Of a DNA stretch of 64,000 bases, positions 39,793 to 49,037 are shown in pieces. This stretch comes from Myxococcales bacterium (GTDB lineage: Bacteria; Myxococcota_A; UBA9160; UBA4427). Under the pieces are notes generated by a model that was given only the letters and a program-made list of their open reading frames with translations, was not told the origin of the DNA and ran no database searches. Positions within the stretch are counted from its first letter, which is position 1, and the number at the start of each line of letters is the position of its first letter. A program made the translations under genes and the position numbers. The DNA lies in contig DUCH01000382.1 of the NCBI GenBank assembly GCA_012959865.1, forward strand, positions 18,874 to 82,873, given 5' to 3'.

Positions 39793-42072
39793 CTATCCGC
39801 GTGGCGAGGGGGGGGGGCGGTCGATCCAGATCGGAGACGACCAAGCGCGCTCTTCGATCGTCTCGAGACAGTCGTCTTGATATGGCGTCAAAGCTTCGCC
39901 GCCATGGCAAGGGTTTAGCGCGATGCAGTTTCCGTTTTCATCTCGGCTGCAGCGAAGGTTCCCGCCATTGATGGCCGGTGTCGGCTCCTGAATCGCTCGG
40001 ACGTAGTAGACCGTATCCCGCCCCGCTGCTCTATAGTCCGGGTCGCTGAATTCCACGACGCAGCCCGCCGGGTCGGGCGGGCAGGGCAGGGAGCGCCAGG
40101 GATCGTCGATGAGTGTGCTCAGGTCTTCCCCGTCGCGGACCTGTGGACGGATCCGGACGACCTCAATGCGCGCAATCCGCCTGCGTTCGTCACCCGGCGA
40201 GTAGCACTCATTCCGGCAGAGCGCGTGGAGGCGCTCTACCCCGAGGGCTTCCCGGGCAAATTCCGGGCAGCCGGGCTTTTGCTCCCGCGCCCCAACCGCG
40301 CGCACACTAAATTCCGGTGCTTGTTTGAGCACGACCTCCGAGCCCATGGGGAGCGGGGCCTCGGATCCATCCGGCGGATTCAGCAGGTTGAACCAGAGCA
40401 GGATTCGTTCACCGCTCGTGCCGTAGACCTCTCGCTTTTGGAGTGCGGTCCAGATGGCCTCACGCCCTCTGCCCCGGGCGTGGACGGCCACCAGTCCTCC
40501 GGTGGTCAAAAACGAAGACATTCGTTCGACGTCCCGGGTTGCGAAGGAGTGGGCGGGTTGTAGGTCCAGGGGGACCGAGTGGGCCGAGGGCGTCTTCGCC
40601 TTGCCCAAAAAATCTGGGGCATCAGCCCGGGGACCCTGGCTCTCGGTCATTTCGCTCCGATTCAGTTCCTTGTAGCCGGTTCCCGGACGGGCGGTGTGGT
40701 TATCGCTCGATGCGATGAACCCCATGCGGGTCGATGCCGGTGGTGAGACATTGAAAACCTTGCGTGCCAGCATGTACTGGGCCGACATGCCGGGTCGATA
40801 GTCGAAGGCGGGAAGGAAACAGTCCCGACACTGTCCCGAGTCGAGCCAATCCTCCACCGATGCCCCGAGCACTGTGCGAAATCCGGTCTTGCCCGCCGCG
40901 GAATGATTGCGTCGGGCCAGAGCGGCGCGACGGTCGCACTCGGCCAAAGGGCTTCCCTCGCCAAGACAGCGCTCGCGAATGATTTCTCCGGCCCGCCAGC
41001 AATTGGGTAGGAAGCCCGAGGGCCCGGGTTGGGGTTCGGGACAGTAGGATTCGCCGTTCGAACCGAACTTGACTGCAGAGAAAGCGCGGTATTCCTCGGA
41101 ATTCCCGTGGCCCGAATAGACCTCCAAGAGAATCTGCCGCTGGGGGTCGTCGTCGGGCCCGCCAATCTGGCCATCCCATGTGGCGCCGGGCGGCGCGGTG
41201 TTCCCCCAAGCCGTGCCATGGGGGATCACCAGTGCCTCGACCCCCCACTCGTCGAGTTTGTCAAAGAGTTCGCCGGGTGTCCGGGTGGATTCCTTGCAGC
41301 CAACGGGGAGGTCTCGCACCCCAATCCCGCTTGGGCAGGGCGGCACCGACGCGGTTTCTTCGAGGAAGCGGGTGAAATCCAGGGTTCGCCGGTCGCGCAT
41401 GAGGAGAGCGAGGCCCGCTCGGGCCAGGGGGGGAAGCGTGACGATATCGCCGTCGGGATGCAGGGCCGCGATGGGGCGCGCGGGGATACTCGCGTCGTCC
41501 AGTCCCTTGAGGAGGACGTTCTTGTGTCCCCAATGGTTGGCAGGGCTCGATCCATCTTGGGTCCACTCCCATCCAAGAAATGCGGTGGTGTCGGGTTCAC
41601 GCGCCGGGTCGACAGCGTTGCATTGCCGAATGCTGTCGATGGTTTCCCGCCAGTGCTCTGGGGTCAGGGACTCGGCGTGATCGTTGATCGACCAGAAGTC
41701 CAGGGCAGCACAATGCCGGGCAAAATCGCAGGCATCCGCCGGAGGGTGGGCCCCTTCGCCGGAAACCAGGGGAAGGCTGATGACGAAGGCGTCCGACGAA
41801 AACGTAGTGTGTACATGCAGGTCGCCGAAGAGGATCTCGGTTTCGGCCGCCCCCACCGCGGCGGCGGCCCGGCGTGTGGCGCTGGCCCGTTCGGCGACCA
41901 CCGCAGCGGGTCGGGCGATGGCGCTGACCGTTCCCGGACCCTCGTGCGCGCCAAAGACGCCCCGGCCCAGGAGAACCAATCCTCCTGCCGCCACAAGAGC
42001 CAGGGAAACCGTGCCTGCGACGAAGTAGAGAACGCGACGGAGCAAAAAAGACCTCTTCGGCTTCACCGCCAC
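39793..42072 (-). CDS. Membrane-anchored DUF3604 protein (PHP-like metallohydrolase fold)
   Basis: A 759-residue protein with one N-terminal membrane helix (about 13-36) and a large, probably periplasmic domain. The DUF3604 signature begins at FGDLHVHTTFSSDAF (83-97), with H86 and H88 as metal-ligand candidates, followed by FWSINDHAE, GWEWTQ, VLIPHGTAWGN-like segment, YSGHGNSEEYR and GFIASSDNHTARPGTG. The HxH and NDH/DNH motifs are those of PHP phosphoesterase-type metal sites. Many cysteines occur near 350-420 and 640-740, suggesting disulfides. GTG start at 42072 lies 10 bases inside the upstream MBL gene. Activity is unknown; homologues are large exported proteins in marine bacteria. Confidence 0.9.
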   Translation of the reverse strand: MAVKPKRSFLLRRVLYFVAGTVSLALVAAGGLVLLGRGVFGAHEGPGTVSAIARPAAVVAERASATRRAAAAVGAAETEILFGDLHVHTTFSSDAFVISLPLVSGEGAHPPADACDFARHCAALDFWSINDHAESLTPEHWRETIDSIRQCNAVDPAREPDTTAFLGWEWTQDGSSPANHWGHKNVLLKGLDDASIPARPIAALHPDGDIVTLPPLARAGLALLMRDRRTLDFTRFLEETASVPPCPSGIGVRDLPVGCKESTRTPGELFDKLDEWGVEALVIPHGTAWGNTAPPGATWDGQIGGPDDDPQRQILLEVYSGHGNSEEYRAFSAVKFGSNGESYCPEPQPGPSGFLPNCWRAGEIIRERCLGEGSPLAECDRRAALARRNHSAAGKTGFRTVLGASVEDWLDSGQCRDCFLPAFDYRPGMSAQYMLARKVFNVSPPASTRMGFIASSDNHTARPGTGYKELNRSEMTESQGPRADAPDFLGKAKTPSAHSVPLDLQPAHSFATRDVERMSSFLTTGGLVAVHARGRGREAIWTALQKREVYGTSGERILLWFNLLNPPDGSEAPLPMGSEVVLKQAPEFSVRAVGAREQKPGCPEFAREALGVERLHALCRNECYSPGDERRRIARIEVVRIRPQVRDGEDLSTLIDDPWRSLPCPPDPAGCVVEFSDPDYRAAGRDTVYYVRAIQEPTPAINGGNLRCSRDENGNCIALNPCHGGEALTPYQDDCLETIEERAWSSPIWIDRPPPSPRG

Positions 42073-42989
42073 CCAGGGATGGCGGGATCTTCGCCCTGGA
42101 GATTCAAGGCTTCTAGATCGTGGGAGACGACGACAGTTGCATCCGGAGCCCGGTCCAATTCGCGAAGCCAGGCCCGGAGAATTTTCAGCCGCTCGGGATC
42201 CTCGGGAACGATGAGCAGGCTATAGAAAAAGCTCTTTGCTCGGTCCAACTCCAGTTCGGATCGGCTGTTCGTGATATCTCCCGAAAAGATCCAGAGTCGG
42301 TCGCCCACTTGAGCGACAAACACGGTACTCCCTGGCGTGTGCCCGCCGGCCGCCACGGCGACCAGGCCCGGAAACCCGGGGATCGGATAAATGGGCCCGC
42401 CGGCCAGGCGTTCGAAGCGAACGCAGTCCGCGTCGAGGAGGAGGGTAAGACCGGGATCGGTGGTGTGATTTTGTTCGTCGGCTTGGAGGGGGACCTGGAA
42501 AATCGCGAGTTGCCCGTCCCGAAGAGGACAAAGCGAGCGAAGCCCTCCGGTGTGGTCCGAGTGTAGATGCGTGAATCCGGCGCCGGCGACGGTCTGGCTT
42601 TCCGCTCCCATCTGCTCCCCCACCGAACCGTGGGGCCGAACCGGATCGGCACCGGTCAACCATTCGATGGGTTTGCCGAACTCCACAGCGGCCTCGGGTT
42701 CCATGCCCGCGTCGATGATGAAACGCCGGCCTCCCGGCCACTCGAGAACGAAGGCGGGAAAGGTCATCGACTGCGAGGGGGTGACCGCCTGGGATGCGGT
42801 ATTGATCGAATAGAGGTGTCGGGGCCCTTCGCCCGAGGCAACCGCCGTGCGGAGGGCCGCCTCGCTGGGAAGCGCCGGCGAAATCCCCCGAATTTGGAGA
42901 TGGCCCTCTGTGAGGATTATTCCGAGCACGAGGACACCCAGGCAAAACAACGCCAGGGCACTCAGGAGGAGTCTTCGCATCGGGCGCAT
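42063..42989 (-). CDS. Membrane-anchored metallo-beta-lactamase-fold hydrolase
   Basis: A 308-residue protein with an N-terminal membrane helix (about 7-27) and an MBL-fold domain. The zinc motif H141-x-H143-x-D145-H146 is in THLHSDHTGGL; AAGGHTPGST supplies the next histidine, FSGDITNS the bridging aspartate and VVSHDLE a last histidine. ATG 42989 or 42980 may be used. Its 3' end overlaps the DUF3604 start, so both products should be made together and sit on the same membrane face. Substrate could be a lactone, phosphoester or sulfate ester; nothing in the sequence decides this. Confidence 0.9.
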   Translation of the reverse strand: MRPMRRLLLSALALFCLGVLVLGIILTEGHLQIRGISPALPSEAALRTAVASGEGPRHLYSINTASQAVTPSQSMTFPAFVLEWPGGRRFIIDAGMEPEAAVEFGKPIEWLTGADPVRPHGSVGEQMGAESQTVAGAGFTHLHSDHTGGLRSLCPLRDGQLAIFQVPLQADEQNHTTDPGLTLLLDADCVRFERLAGGPIYPIPGFPGLVAVAAGGHTPGSTVFVAQVGDRLWIFSGDITNSRSELELDRAKSFFYSLLIVPEDPERLKILRAWLRELDRAPDATVVVSHDLEALNLQGEDPAIPGWR

Positions 42990-43203
42990 TGAGAAAATAT
43001 AGCGACCCGTACTCGTCTTGGAATGTGGGTCGGGTAGAGCGCAGGTCCGCTGGCCGGTGGCGGCTTGTGGGTGGCGGCGCAACAACGACAAGTATCTGGC
43101 GCCGGGGTATCGTGGCCGGCAGGCGGTTGGCCGCCGTGAGGATCGGGAGACTCTCGCCGCGCGTTGGACGCGGGCTTCCCAATATCGGAGATGGAGATCC
43201 CGA

Positions 43204-44250
43204 ATGAAAACAGGAATACGTGTAGGTGGGCCGGCTTCGGGCGGGCGGGACGAGTTCAAAGCGATGCTGGTGTTTGCCCAGGAGGCGGAAAAGCTTGGCG
43301 TGGACCAGGCCTGGAGCGCCGAAGCATGGGGAATGGACGCCATCGCACCCCTGGCTTTTCTGGCGGCGCGCACCGAACGAATGGAACTGGGAACCGGCAT
43401 CATGCAGGTCTGCGCGCGCACCGCGGCGAGTACCGCCATGACGGCCCTCAGCATGCAAACGGTAACGGGTGGCCGGTTCATCTTGGGTCTGGGCAATTCC
43501 GGGCCTCAGGTGGTGGAAGGACTGCACGGGGAATCCTTCCACCGTCCGTTAACGCGAATGCGCGAGACCATCGAAGTGATCCGCATGGCGAGTCGCGGGG
43601 AAAAACTCTCCCTTGCGGGAGAGCGCGTTGTCTTGCCGCGCCCGGGTGGCGAGGGCAAGGCCCTGCGGCTGGCCCACGAACCCACTCCGGTGCCCATTTA
43701 TCTAGCGACCCTGGCGCCCCGGGCCCTGGAAATGACGGGCGAACTGGCGGACGGCTGGCTGGGAACTTCCTTTACCCCGGACGCCCCCGAGGCGCATCTC
43801 GCTCATATTCGAAAGGGGGCTGCGCGCGCAGGGCGAACTCTGGACGACCTGCGTCTATCCGTCGATGTCATGGTGGGCATCGGGGACGATCCGGCTCCCC
43901 TGATCGAAAAACAGAAACCCATGTTGGCCTTTCAGCTCTCTGCCATGGGGTCGCCCACCGTAAATTTTTACAACGATGCGTATTCGCGCTCGGGTTTTTC
44001 CGAGACCTGCGAAGAAGTTAGAAACCTGTGGCTGGCGGGCGACCGCGCCGCCGCGATCCGCGCAGTGCCCGATGAGATGGTGCGAGCCACTACCCTGATC
44101 GGCGATGAAGCCTACCTGCGCGAACGGATCGCGCTCTATCGCGATTGCGGGATCAACGACTTGACCCTGCATCCAATGGGAAGTGGACCCCGCGAGCGTC
44201 TGGATACCCTGGGCACGGCGGTCGAACTGATTCATCAAGTCTGCCGATGA
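43204..44250 (+). CDS. LLM-class flavin/F420-dependent oxidoreductase
   Basis: A 348-residue luciferase-like oxidoreductase. It has MKTGIRVGGPASGG, EKLGVDQAWSAEAWGMDA, RMELGTGIMQVCARTAAS, TVTGGRFILGLGNSGPQVVEG with the bulge that contacts flavin, PVPIYLATLAPRALEMTGELADGWL and a late VDVMVG. This pattern resembles F420-dependent enzymes of the Mer/glucose-6-phosphate dehydrogenase type rather than the luciferase-like gene at 28448. The start at ATG 43204 matches the family; upstream in-frame codons add unconserved arginine-rich sequence. The cofactor, FMN or F420, cannot be told from sequence alone. Confidence 0.9.
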   Translation: MKTGIRVGGPASGGRDEFKAMLVFAQEAEKLGVDQAWSAEAWGMDAIAPLAFLAARTERMELGTGIMQVCARTAASTAMTALSMQTVTGGRFILGLGNSGPQVVEGLHGESFHRPLTRMRETIEVIRMASRGEKLSLAGERVVLPRPGGEGKALRLAHEPTPVPIYLATLAPRALEMTGELADGWLGTSFTPDAPEAHLAHIRKGAARAGRTLDDLRLSVDVMVGIGDDPAPLIEKQKPMLAFQLSAMGSPTVNFYNDAYSRSGFSETCEEVRNLWLAGDRAAAIRAVPDEMVRATTLIGDEAYLRERIALYRDCGINDLTLHPMGSGPRERLDTLGTAVELIHQVCR

Positions 44251-44514
44251 ACCCGGAGCCGGGGATCGCCAACGGTTTTCCCCCGGTCCCCTCTCCCCCC
44301 CTCCCCCGAGAGAACGCCATCCCCTCAGCGTCGGTGGTCAAGGGTCTGCTGAGCACCTCGCGTTGCAGCCGCCCAAGGGCAGAGCGGACCCGATACGGGG
44401 TTGTTAGAGTTCCTAGCTCGGTGGTATAGCTCGGTCGTATCGTTCGGTCGGCGGCGCGTCGTGTGGTTTCTCCGTTTCAGCGCGAGACCGCGAAATATAG
44501 ATGGGAGAACTTTT

Positions 44515-45972
44515 ATGGGTGAATGGGCCCTCAAGTCGGCGGTGGAATTGGCCGCGATGATCCAGGCAAAAGAGGTCGGATGCCTCGAACTCTTGGATTA
44601 CTTTCTGGAGCGAGTCGAACGTCTGAATCCGGGGCTGAATGCGATCGTCGTCTTGGACGCGGAGCGGGCCAGGGTCCGGGCTCGGGAGGCCGACGAAGCG
44701 CTCGCCCGGGGCGAGACGTGGGGTCCACTTCACGGTGTGCCCATGACGATCAAAGAGTCTTACAACGTGGCGGGGACGCCAACCACTTATGGGCAACCCG
44801 AGATGCGCAAGAACATTGCGCCGGTGGATGCGCTCTCGGTGGAGCGCTTGAAGGGCGCGGGCGTGGTCCTCTTCGGGAAGACCAATGTTCCGCTCAACCT
44901 GGCGGACTTTCAGAGCTACAACGAAGTGTACGGCCGAACGGGAAATCCCTGGAATCTGGATCGAATTCCCGGCGGCTCTTCCGGGGGATCGGCGGCCGCT
45001 CTGGCGGCGGGCCTGACGGGCTTTGATGCGGGTTCGGATATCGGTGGCTCGATCCGAAATCCCGCGCACTATTGCGGGGTCTACGGCCACAAGCCCACAT
45101 GGGGTTTGCTTCCGCCGTTGGGGCATTCGCTGCCTGGGATCGTCGCTCAATCGGATCTTTCGGTGATTGGCCCCATGGCGCGAAGCGCCGAAGATCTTGC
45201 GCTGGGGGTGAAGATCATGGCTGGCCCCGATCCCATCGAGGCGGCGGGTATGAAGGTCGATCTTCCGAAACCCCGTGCCCAGAACCTGGCTGAATATCGC
45301 GTGGCGATCTGGAAAAACCACGACCGGGCACCGGTTAGCCATGAAACTCAGATGCGAGTGGAGACCGTGGCCGAGACGATCGCGAAGGCGGGAGGCAGCG
45401 TAGACTTCGATGCACGCCCGGACTTCGACGTCGACGAGGCGCATTCGATCTACCAAACTCTGCTTTGGGCCACCATGGCTGCGCGATCCAGCGACGAAGA
45501 GTTTGCAGGCTTGGTGGCGCAGGCTTCTGGGCTCAAGCCGGGGGATCACAGCGAAGGCGCCGAAACCCTGCGCAAGCAGGTAGCGTCTCATCGCGACTAT
45601 TTGATCGCCAACAACGCCCGAACCCATTTGCGTTGGAAGTGGCATGCTTTCTTCCAGAACTACGACGCACTGATCGCGCCCATCATGTCGACCCCGGCCT
45701 TTGAGCACGATCATCGACGTTTTGGCGAGCGAGAGATCGAGGTGGACGGCGAGGCCCGCCCCTATTTCGAGCAGATTTTCTGGGCCGGATTGGCGATCAA
45801 TAGCTATCTGCCCTCGACGGTTTTCCCAACTGGGCCGGGCGAGGACGGACTGCCCATTGGGCTTCAGATCATCGGGCCTCAATTCGGGGATCTGACCACC
45901 ATTGCCCTGGCCGGACATCTCGAGGCCGCCGGTTTCGCCTTCGTGCCGCCCCCGGGCTACTTCGGCGAATGA
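44515..45972 (+). CDS. Amidase signature family hydrolase
   Basis: A 485-residue serine amidohydrolase with the Ser-cisSer-Lys triad: K80 in MTIKESYN, S155 in PGGSSGGSAAALAAG and S179 in DIGGSIRNPAHYCG. It also shows the family's GVPMTIKE, GKTNVPLNLADFQSYNEVYG and a C-terminal GEDGLPIGLQIIGPQFGD block. It hydrolyses carboxylic amides; substrates across the family include nitrile-derived amides, peptides and fatty amides. GGGAG about 7 bases upstream supports ATG 44515; a longer in-frame reading would start inside low-quality leader sequence. The MBL gene starts 44 bases after its stop. Confidence 0.93.
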   Translation: MGEWALKSAVELAAMIQAKEVGCLELLDYFLERVERLNPGLNAIVVLDAERARVRAREADEALARGETWGPLHGVPMTIKESYNVAGTPTTYGQPEMRKNIAPVDALSVERLKGAGVVLFGKTNVPLNLADFQSYNEVYGRTGNPWNLDRIPGGSSGGSAAALAAGLTGFDAGSDIGGSIRNPAHYCGVYGHKPTWGLLPPLGHSLPGIVAQSDLSVIGPMARSAEDLALGVKIMAGPDPIEAAGMKVDLPKPRAQNLAEYRVAIWKNHDRAPVSHETQMRVETVAETIAKAGGSVDFDARPDFDVDEAHSIYQTLLWATMAARSSDEEFAGLVAQASGLKPGDHSEGAETLRKQVASHRDYLIANNARTHLRWKWHAFFQNYDALIAPIMSTPAFEHDHRRFGEREIEVDGEARPYFEQIFWAGLAINSYLPSTVFPTGPGEDGLPIGLQIIGPQFGDLTTIALAGHLEAAGFAFVPPPGYFGE

Positions 45973-46016
45973 CCGAGGGTTTGCATCGCTCGGAGCCGGG
46001 TCGCTAGGCTGGGCCC

Positions 46017-46874
46017 ATGATGAACTCACTCTTGCGCTGGCAGGTCGGCGATATAACAATTACCCGGGTCCAGGAACTCGAAGCGCCGGGTATGCGCTTC
46101 CTGTTGCCCCAGGCCACCGTGGACAATTTGGCCGAGATTCCTTGGATCGGCCCCTACGTCGACGCGGGCGGAGACGCCGTGGGGAGCGTTCACTCCTTGA
46201 TCCTCGAGGTGGGCGAGCGCTGCATCGTGGTGGATACCTGTATCGGGAACGACAAGGAACGCTTGCCCATGAAAATGTGGCATCGGCGACAGAGTCCGTT
46301 TCTTGAAGACCTCGCCGAGGCGGGTTTCCCCCCAGAGCGCGTGGATACGGTGGTCTGCACTCACCTGCATGTGGACCACGTGGGTTGGAATACTCGGCTC
46401 GTGGAGGACCGCTGGATTCCCACCTTTGTCAATGCGCGTACCCTGGTGGCGCGTCCCGAATGGGAACATTGGTCCCAGGAAGAAGACGATCACACCCAGA
46501 CCGTACTCGGGGATTCGGTGCAGCCGATCTTTGATGCGGGTCTGGTCGATCTCGTGGAGGTGGACGCCCAAGTTGCGGAGGGGGTCCGGCTTGAGTCGAC
46601 GCCGGGCCACACACCGGGCCACGTCGCGGTGCGGATTTCTTCCCGGGGCGAGGAGGCGGTGATCACCGGGGATTTGGTCCATCACCCGGCGCAATTTGCC
46701 CAGCCGGGTTGGGAGGACAAAGCCGATAGCGATCCGGCTCTGGCCGACCGAACCCGGCGGGATTTCATGGCCCGCTATGCGGACACCCCCACCCTGGTGA
46801 TCGGTACGCATTTCGCCGGACCCACGGCCGGACGGCTGGTTCGCGATGGGGATGCCTACCGGCTCGACGCTTGA
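46017..46874 (+). CDS. Metallo-beta-lactamase-fold hydrolase (quorum-lactonase-like)
   Basis: A 285-residue soluble MBL protein. The metal motif H116-x-H118-x-D120-H121 lies in CTHLHVDHVGWN, the next histidine in STPGHTPGHV, the bridging aspartate in ITGDLVHHPAQ and a final histidine in VIGTHFAGP. The arrangement, with THLHVDH followed by GWN and a lid region containing W and M, resembles the lactonase/AttM-like group rather than glyoxalases. The protein starts with ATGATG; either may be used. Forward-strand companion of the amidase upstream. Substrate unknown; a lactone or ester is likely but not shown. Confidence 0.9.
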   Translation: MMNSLLRWQVGDITITRVQELEAPGMRFLLPQATVDNLAEIPWIGPYVDAGGDAVGSVHSLILEVGERCIVVDTCIGNDKERLPMKMWHRRQSPFLEDLAEAGFPPERVDTVVCTHLHVDHVGWNTRLVEDRWIPTFVNARTLVARPEWEHWSQEEDDHTQTVLGDSVQPIFDAGLVDLVEVDAQVAEGVRLESTPGHTPGHVAVRISSRGEEAVITGDLVHHPAQFAQPGWEDKADSDPALADRTRRDFMARYADTPTLVIGTHFAGPTAGRLVRDGDAYRLDA

Positions 46875-46884
46875 CCGCTGGGGA

Positions 46885-47937
46885 TCAGGGCCGGGCGGAC
46901 ACTTGCTGGGCCGCCTGGGCGAGCAGGGGAACCAGAGCACCCATGGGCTTGAATCGATCATCCTTGGTCTGGCCACGCACCCAGCGCACATAGATTTGTT
47001 CGATCACGACGGCGGTCTTGAACAGGGCGAAGGTCTCGTAGAAGGCCAGGTTTCCGAGATCGAAACCCGTGCGCTCCGCGTAGCGATCGGCCAGAGCGGC
47101 GCGATCCAGAAAGCCCGGCAACTGGCTGACTGCTTGGCCCGAGCCCCGAGGGATCGTGTCGCCTGGATCGGGCCAGTAGCCGAGCAACGTGCCCAGGTCC
47201 ACCAAGGGGTCGCCCACGGTCACCATATCCCAGTCGAAGACCGCCACCAGTCGGCCGGGATCCTGGAGGTCGTACATGGCGTTGTCGAGCTTGAAGTCAT
47301 TGTGGAGAACAGCCACTTGGCCCGAGTCGGGGATCCGCTCTCGCAGCCAGGCTCCGAGTTCCTCCATGGCGGGAATCTCCCGTGTCTTGGCTTTTTCCCA
47401 GCGGCCGAACCAACCCGAAACTTGGCGCTCCACGAAGCCTTCGGGCTTGCCGAGTTCGGCGAGCCCGGGCAGCGTCGCATCGACGGAGTGCAGGTCCGCC
47501 AGGGCGTCGATGAGCGACTCGCTCACCTGCCGACGAAGGGCCGGATCATCGCTCAGGGATTCGGGCCAAGCGTTCCGAATGACGTATCCGCGTCGGCGCT
47601 CCATCAGAAAGAAAACCGCGCCGATCACATCCTCGTCCTCGCACAGGTGGATCGCTCGGGGGGAGTGGGGGTAAACGGGGGCCAGGGCCGAAAGCCCCTT
47701 GAACTCCCGGCGCATGTCGTGGGAACGCGGGGCCACCGGGCCCAGGGGAGGGCGTCGCAGAACAAATTCTGAACCGCCCATGGTCAATGCGTAGGTGAGG
47801 TTTGCGTGACCGCCATGAAACTGCTCTACCTCGAGTCGACCTTGGAATTCGGGAACCTGCTCGGCCAGGTAGGCGGAGAGGCGAGTCTCGTCGAGTCTTT
47901 CGTCTTCTCGAGTGGGTGAGGCTGTATCGGCTTGCAT
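46885..47937 (-). CDS. Aminoglycoside phosphotransferase (APH)-family kinase
   Basis: A 350-residue protein with an APH/choline-kinase-like fold. Catalytic loop LHNDFKLDNAMY (211-222) supplies D214 and N219, and VFDWDMVTVGDP (233-244) supplies the metal-binding D235. The N-terminal lobe has GGHANLTYAL and FVLRRPP equivalents of the nucleotide loop and lysine strand. It belongs to the group often found beside acyl-CoA dehydrogenase genes (ACAD10-like), which phosphorylate small hydroxylated metabolites rather than drugs. ATG 47937 is preferred because the longer reading overlaps the SDR gene upstream. Converges with the MBL gene with only 10 bases between. Confidence 0.88.
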   Translation of the reverse strand: MQADTASPTREDERLDETRLSAYLAEQVPEFQGRLEVEQFHGGHANLTYALTMGGSEFVLRRPPLGPVAPRSHDMRREFKGLSALAPVYPHSPRAIHLCEDEDVIGAVFFLMERRRGYVIRNAWPESLSDDPALRRQVSESLIDALADLHSVDATLPGLAELGKPEGFVERQVSGWFGRWEKAKTREIPAMEELGAWLRERIPDSGQVAVLHNDFKLDNAMYDLQDPGRLVAVFDWDMVTVGDPLVDLGTLLGYWPDPGDTIPRGSGQAVSQLPGFLDRAALADRYAERTGFDLGNLAFYETFALFKTAVVIEQIYVRWVRGQTKDDRFKPMGALVPLLAQAAQQVSARP

Positions 47938-48110
47938 GAATGAACTCCCGGGTGGGTTCAGGCCGGATTTTCGTGGGCACTGGCTCGGGATGGATCCGGA
48001 CGAGTGCATCGCGAGTTGAGGAGTGGTTTTGGGGTGAGAGTCGACGGGAGAGAGTAGGGGGCGAATCGTAGAGCGGCCTCCCAAGGGAACCGTTCCCGGA
48101 TTCAGAAGAT

Positions 48111-48896
48111 TCAGACGATGGTCTGGCCGCCATCCACGATGAAATTCTGGCCGGTGGCGAAAGAGCCCGCCCGCGAGGCGAGGTAAACGGCGACGCCGGC
48201 GAGTTCGTCGGGTTCCCCGATTCGCCGTAGCGGTGTGGTGGAAGTGGCCGCCTTGAGGATTTCCGGATTCTCCCAGAGCGCTCGGGCGAAGTCGGTGCGA
48301 ATCAGTCCGGGCGCAATCGCGTTGACCCGAACGTTGTGGGGTCCGTACTCGGCGGCGAGGTTTCGCACCAGGGCAAAATCGGCTGCCTTGGAGATGTTGT
48401 AGGCGCCGATTACGGTGCTGGCCTTGAGACCGCCGACGCTGGATACGATCATGATCGAGCCGTCCTTGCGTTCGATCATCTCGGGCACGACCATCTGGCA
48501 CAGCCAGTGATTTGACTTGATGTTGGACGACATGATCTTGTCGAAGGCGCCATCGGGAATATCCATGGCGGGGCCATAATATGGATTGACCGCGGCATTG
48601 CACACCAGGACATCGATCTGTCCCCAATGCGCCCGGGTTTGATCGACCAGGGCCTGCAACTCTTCTTTGACCCCGATGTTGGCGGGAAGGGCGATGGCCT
48701 CGCCAGTGTGATCGGCGCAGCGCGCGTTGATGTCTGCCGCCACTTCCGCACACGGGTCGGGCTTCCGGCTGGAGATCACCACCCGAGCGCCGTGCTCGGC
48801 CAGAGCGGTGGCGATGGCGCGGCCAATGCCCTTGGAGGAACCGGTGATCACCGCCACCTTGTTGCTGAGGTCAAAGAGGTCGCTCTGAATGGTCAA
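48111..48896 (-). CDS. Classical short-chain dehydrogenase/reductase (FabG-like)
   Basis: A 261-residue SDR with ITGSSKGIG (17-25), arginine R44 after strand two favouring NADP(H), CNAAVNPYYGP replacing the usual NNAG with C-N-A-A, and catalytic S152/S153, Y166 and K170. The C-terminal FATGQNFIVDGGQTIV is the FabG-type end. It could be a 3-oxoacyl or general ketone reductase. Upstream of it lies another SDR (49038-49862) with 141 bases between; downstream is the APH-family kinase gene with 173 bases of non-coding sequence. Confidence 0.92.
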   Translation of the reverse strand: MTIQSDLFDLSNKVAVITGSSKGIGRAIATALAEHGARVVISSRKPDPCAEVAADINARCADHTGEAIALPANIGVKEELQALVDQTRAHWGQIDVLVCNAAVNPYYGPAMDIPDGAFDKIMSSNIKSNHWLCQMVVPEMIERKDGSIMIVSSVGGLKASTVIGAYNISKAADFALVRNLAAEYGPHNVRVNAIAPGLIRTDFARALWENPEILKAATSTTPLRRIGEPDELAGVAVYLASRAGSFATGQNFIVDGGQTIV

Positions 48897-49037
48897 GGAA
48901 ATTTCCTCGCTTTCGGTGTGTCAATGAAGGATTGAGTCCATGCGCGGTACGAAGAGTGAAAGCTCCGAATCCCAGGTTCTTGTCTTCAGAAAATTCAAGA
49001 AAGAGGTCGACGCCAGTCACGCCTGCGCTTGAGCGGC

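Noticed and set aside
44395..44460. tRNA-like sequence with GCTCGGTGGTATAGCTCGGTCG
   Set aside because: It has the feel of a D-arm/T-arm but no consistent cloverleaf, acceptor stem or anticodon could be drawn.
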